Source: an uncultured Helicobacteraceae bacterium (GTDB taxonomy: Bacteria; Campylobacterota; Campylobacteria; Campylobacterales; Helicobacteraceae). Taken from it: a DNA stretch of 5,023 bases. The DNA is taken from NCBI GenBank assembly GCA_934728205.1, contig CAKVEH010000100.1:1-5023 (forward strand). Direction: 5' to 3'. A program made the position numbers and the translations under genes. Below the pieces are notes generated by a model that worked only from the letters and a program-made list of their open reading frames with translations, was not told where the DNA came from and ran no database searches. Shown piece after piece: positions 1 through 5,023 of this stretch (the stretch's first letter is position 1; the number at the start of each line of letters is the position of its first letter).

Positions 1-1
1 T

Positions 2-4795
<4,794 letters not shown>

Positions 4796-4798
<3 letters not shown>

Positions 4799-4817
4799 AA
4801 TCTATGAGTAGATTCTA
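4796..4817 (+). repeat. Perfect 9-bp inverted repeat (hairpin) starting on the rpoBC stop codon; weak terminator candidate
   Basis: The left arm TAGAATCTA (4796-4804) and right arm TAGATTCTA (4809-4817) are exact reverse complements around a TGAG loop. The first three bases of the left arm are the rpoBC TAG stop. The stem has only two G-C pairs and is followed by TAAAATTTAAG, not a run of T, so it does not fit a strong intrinsic terminator. It might aid 3'-end formation or processing, or may simply be two copies of the AGAWTCT word that is frequent in this window. The repeat itself is certain; its function is inference. Confidence 0.6.
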
Positions 4818-4849
4818 TAAAATTTAAGAATAAACAAGTGAAAATAAGC

Positions 4850-4855
4850 TATAAT
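4850..4855 (+). promoter_or_regulatory. Putative -10 box of an rpsL promoter (housekeeping sigma-70/sigma-80 type)
   Basis: TATAAT here is a perfect -10 hexamer, 28 bases before the rpsL ATG, in the rpoBC-rpsL spacer. A start site near 4861-4865 would give a leader of about 20 bases that still contains the Shine-Dalgarno site. No -35 hexamer is recognisable: the 17-bp-spaced position reads AGAATA. A TG extension is also absent. A missing -35 is usual for housekeeping promoters in Helicobacter and Campylobacter, which rely on the -10 box and AT-rich upstream DNA, and the DNA from 4812 to 4847 is AT-rich. Chance TATAAT boxes do occur in AT-rich spacers, so this remains a prediction. Confidence 0.6.
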
Positions 4856-4873
4856 ACGCGTTTCACTAAAAGA

Positions 4874-4879
4874 AAGGAG
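4874..4879 (+). promoter_or_regulatory. Ribosome binding site of rpsL
   Basis: AAGGAG pairs well with the 3' end of 16S rRNA and ends four bases before the ATG at 4884. The spacing is at the short end of normal. Together with the conserved S12 N-terminus right after the ATG, it fixes the start codon. Confidence 0.85.
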
Positions 4880-4883
4880 CAAA

Positions 4884-5023
4884 ATGCCAACCATTAACCA
4901 ACTTATTAGGAAAGAACGAAAGAAAGTTATCAAAAAGACCAAATCACCTGCGTTGGTGAATTGTCCCCAAAGGCGCGGTGTTTGCACGCGTGTTTATACT
5001 ACCACGCCAAAGAAACCAAACTC
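4884..5023 (+). CDS. rpsL: 30S ribosomal protein S12 (RpsL), N-terminal part; 3' end outside window
   Basis: S12 is a small-subunit ribosomal protein at the decoding centre and affects translational accuracy and the response to streptomycin. The visible product begins [14 protein letters not shown] and continues through [20 protein letters not shown], the family's most conserved N-terminal block. Forty-six complete codons are present, plus two bases of the next, out of about 125 expected. The start is set by the conserved N-terminus and the AAGGAG site upstream. Lys43 (codon AAG, 5010-5012), the classic site of streptomycin-resistance substitutions, is the wild-type lysine. Lys88, the other common site, is off the window. 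The gene follows rpoBC on the same strand after an 85 bp spacer with its own likely promoter. In related genomes rpsG and fusA usually follow; that cannot be seen here. Confidence 0.97.
   Translation, partial: MPTINQLIRKERKKVIKKTKSPALVNCPQRRGVCTRVYTTTPKKPN

Noticed and set aside
4802..4987. 61-codon minus-strand open frame across the rpoBC-rpsL spacer and rpsL
   Set aside because: Most of it overlaps the conserved start of rpsL antisense. Its hydrophobic-looking product arises from the complement of Lys- and Arg-rich codons and AT-rich spacer DNA.

Overview
This window lies in the core transcription/translation locus of an epsilonproteobacterium (Campylobacterota), most likely Helicobacter and possibly Wolinella. 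Three things point there. The C-terminus of RNA polymerase beta runs in the same reading frame, with no stop codon, into beta-prime, and this rpoB-rpoC fusion is a known hallmark of Helicobacter and Wolinella; Campylobacter has overlapping but separate genes. The next gene is rpsL, and its protein begins [14 protein letters not shown], very close to my recollection of Helicobacter S12. The DNA is moderately AT-rich, with a TATAAT -10 box and no recognisable -35 box. The species cannot be fixed from this window.

Layout: positions 2-4798 hold the 3' part of rpoBC (1,598 codons plus TAG). They contain about 90 residues of the beta C-terminus, a short charged linker, and the whole of beta-prime, with both zinc sites, the NADFDGD catalytic loop, bridge helix, trigger helices, an enlarged trigger-loop insertion and the conserved C-terminal segment. 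The 85 bp spacer (4799-4883) contains most of a perfect 9-bp inverted repeat that starts on the rpoBC stop codon, a TATAAT box and a Shine-Dalgarno site. Positions 4884-5023 hold the first 46 complete codons of rpsL (ribosomal protein S12), cut by the window edge. All genes are on the + strand. No stretch over 300 bases lacks a gene.

Together the genes encode the catalytic core of RNA polymerase and a decoding-centre ribosomal protein. The TATAAT box suggests that rpsL, probably with genes beyond the window, can be transcribed independently of rpoBC.

I found no mobile element, CRISPR array, tRNA or rRNA, and no new gene system. The most unusual sequence-level signal is strong over-representation of the 7-mer palindrome AGAWTCT (15 hand-counted copies against about one expected), which also forms the arms of the hairpin at the end of rpoBC.
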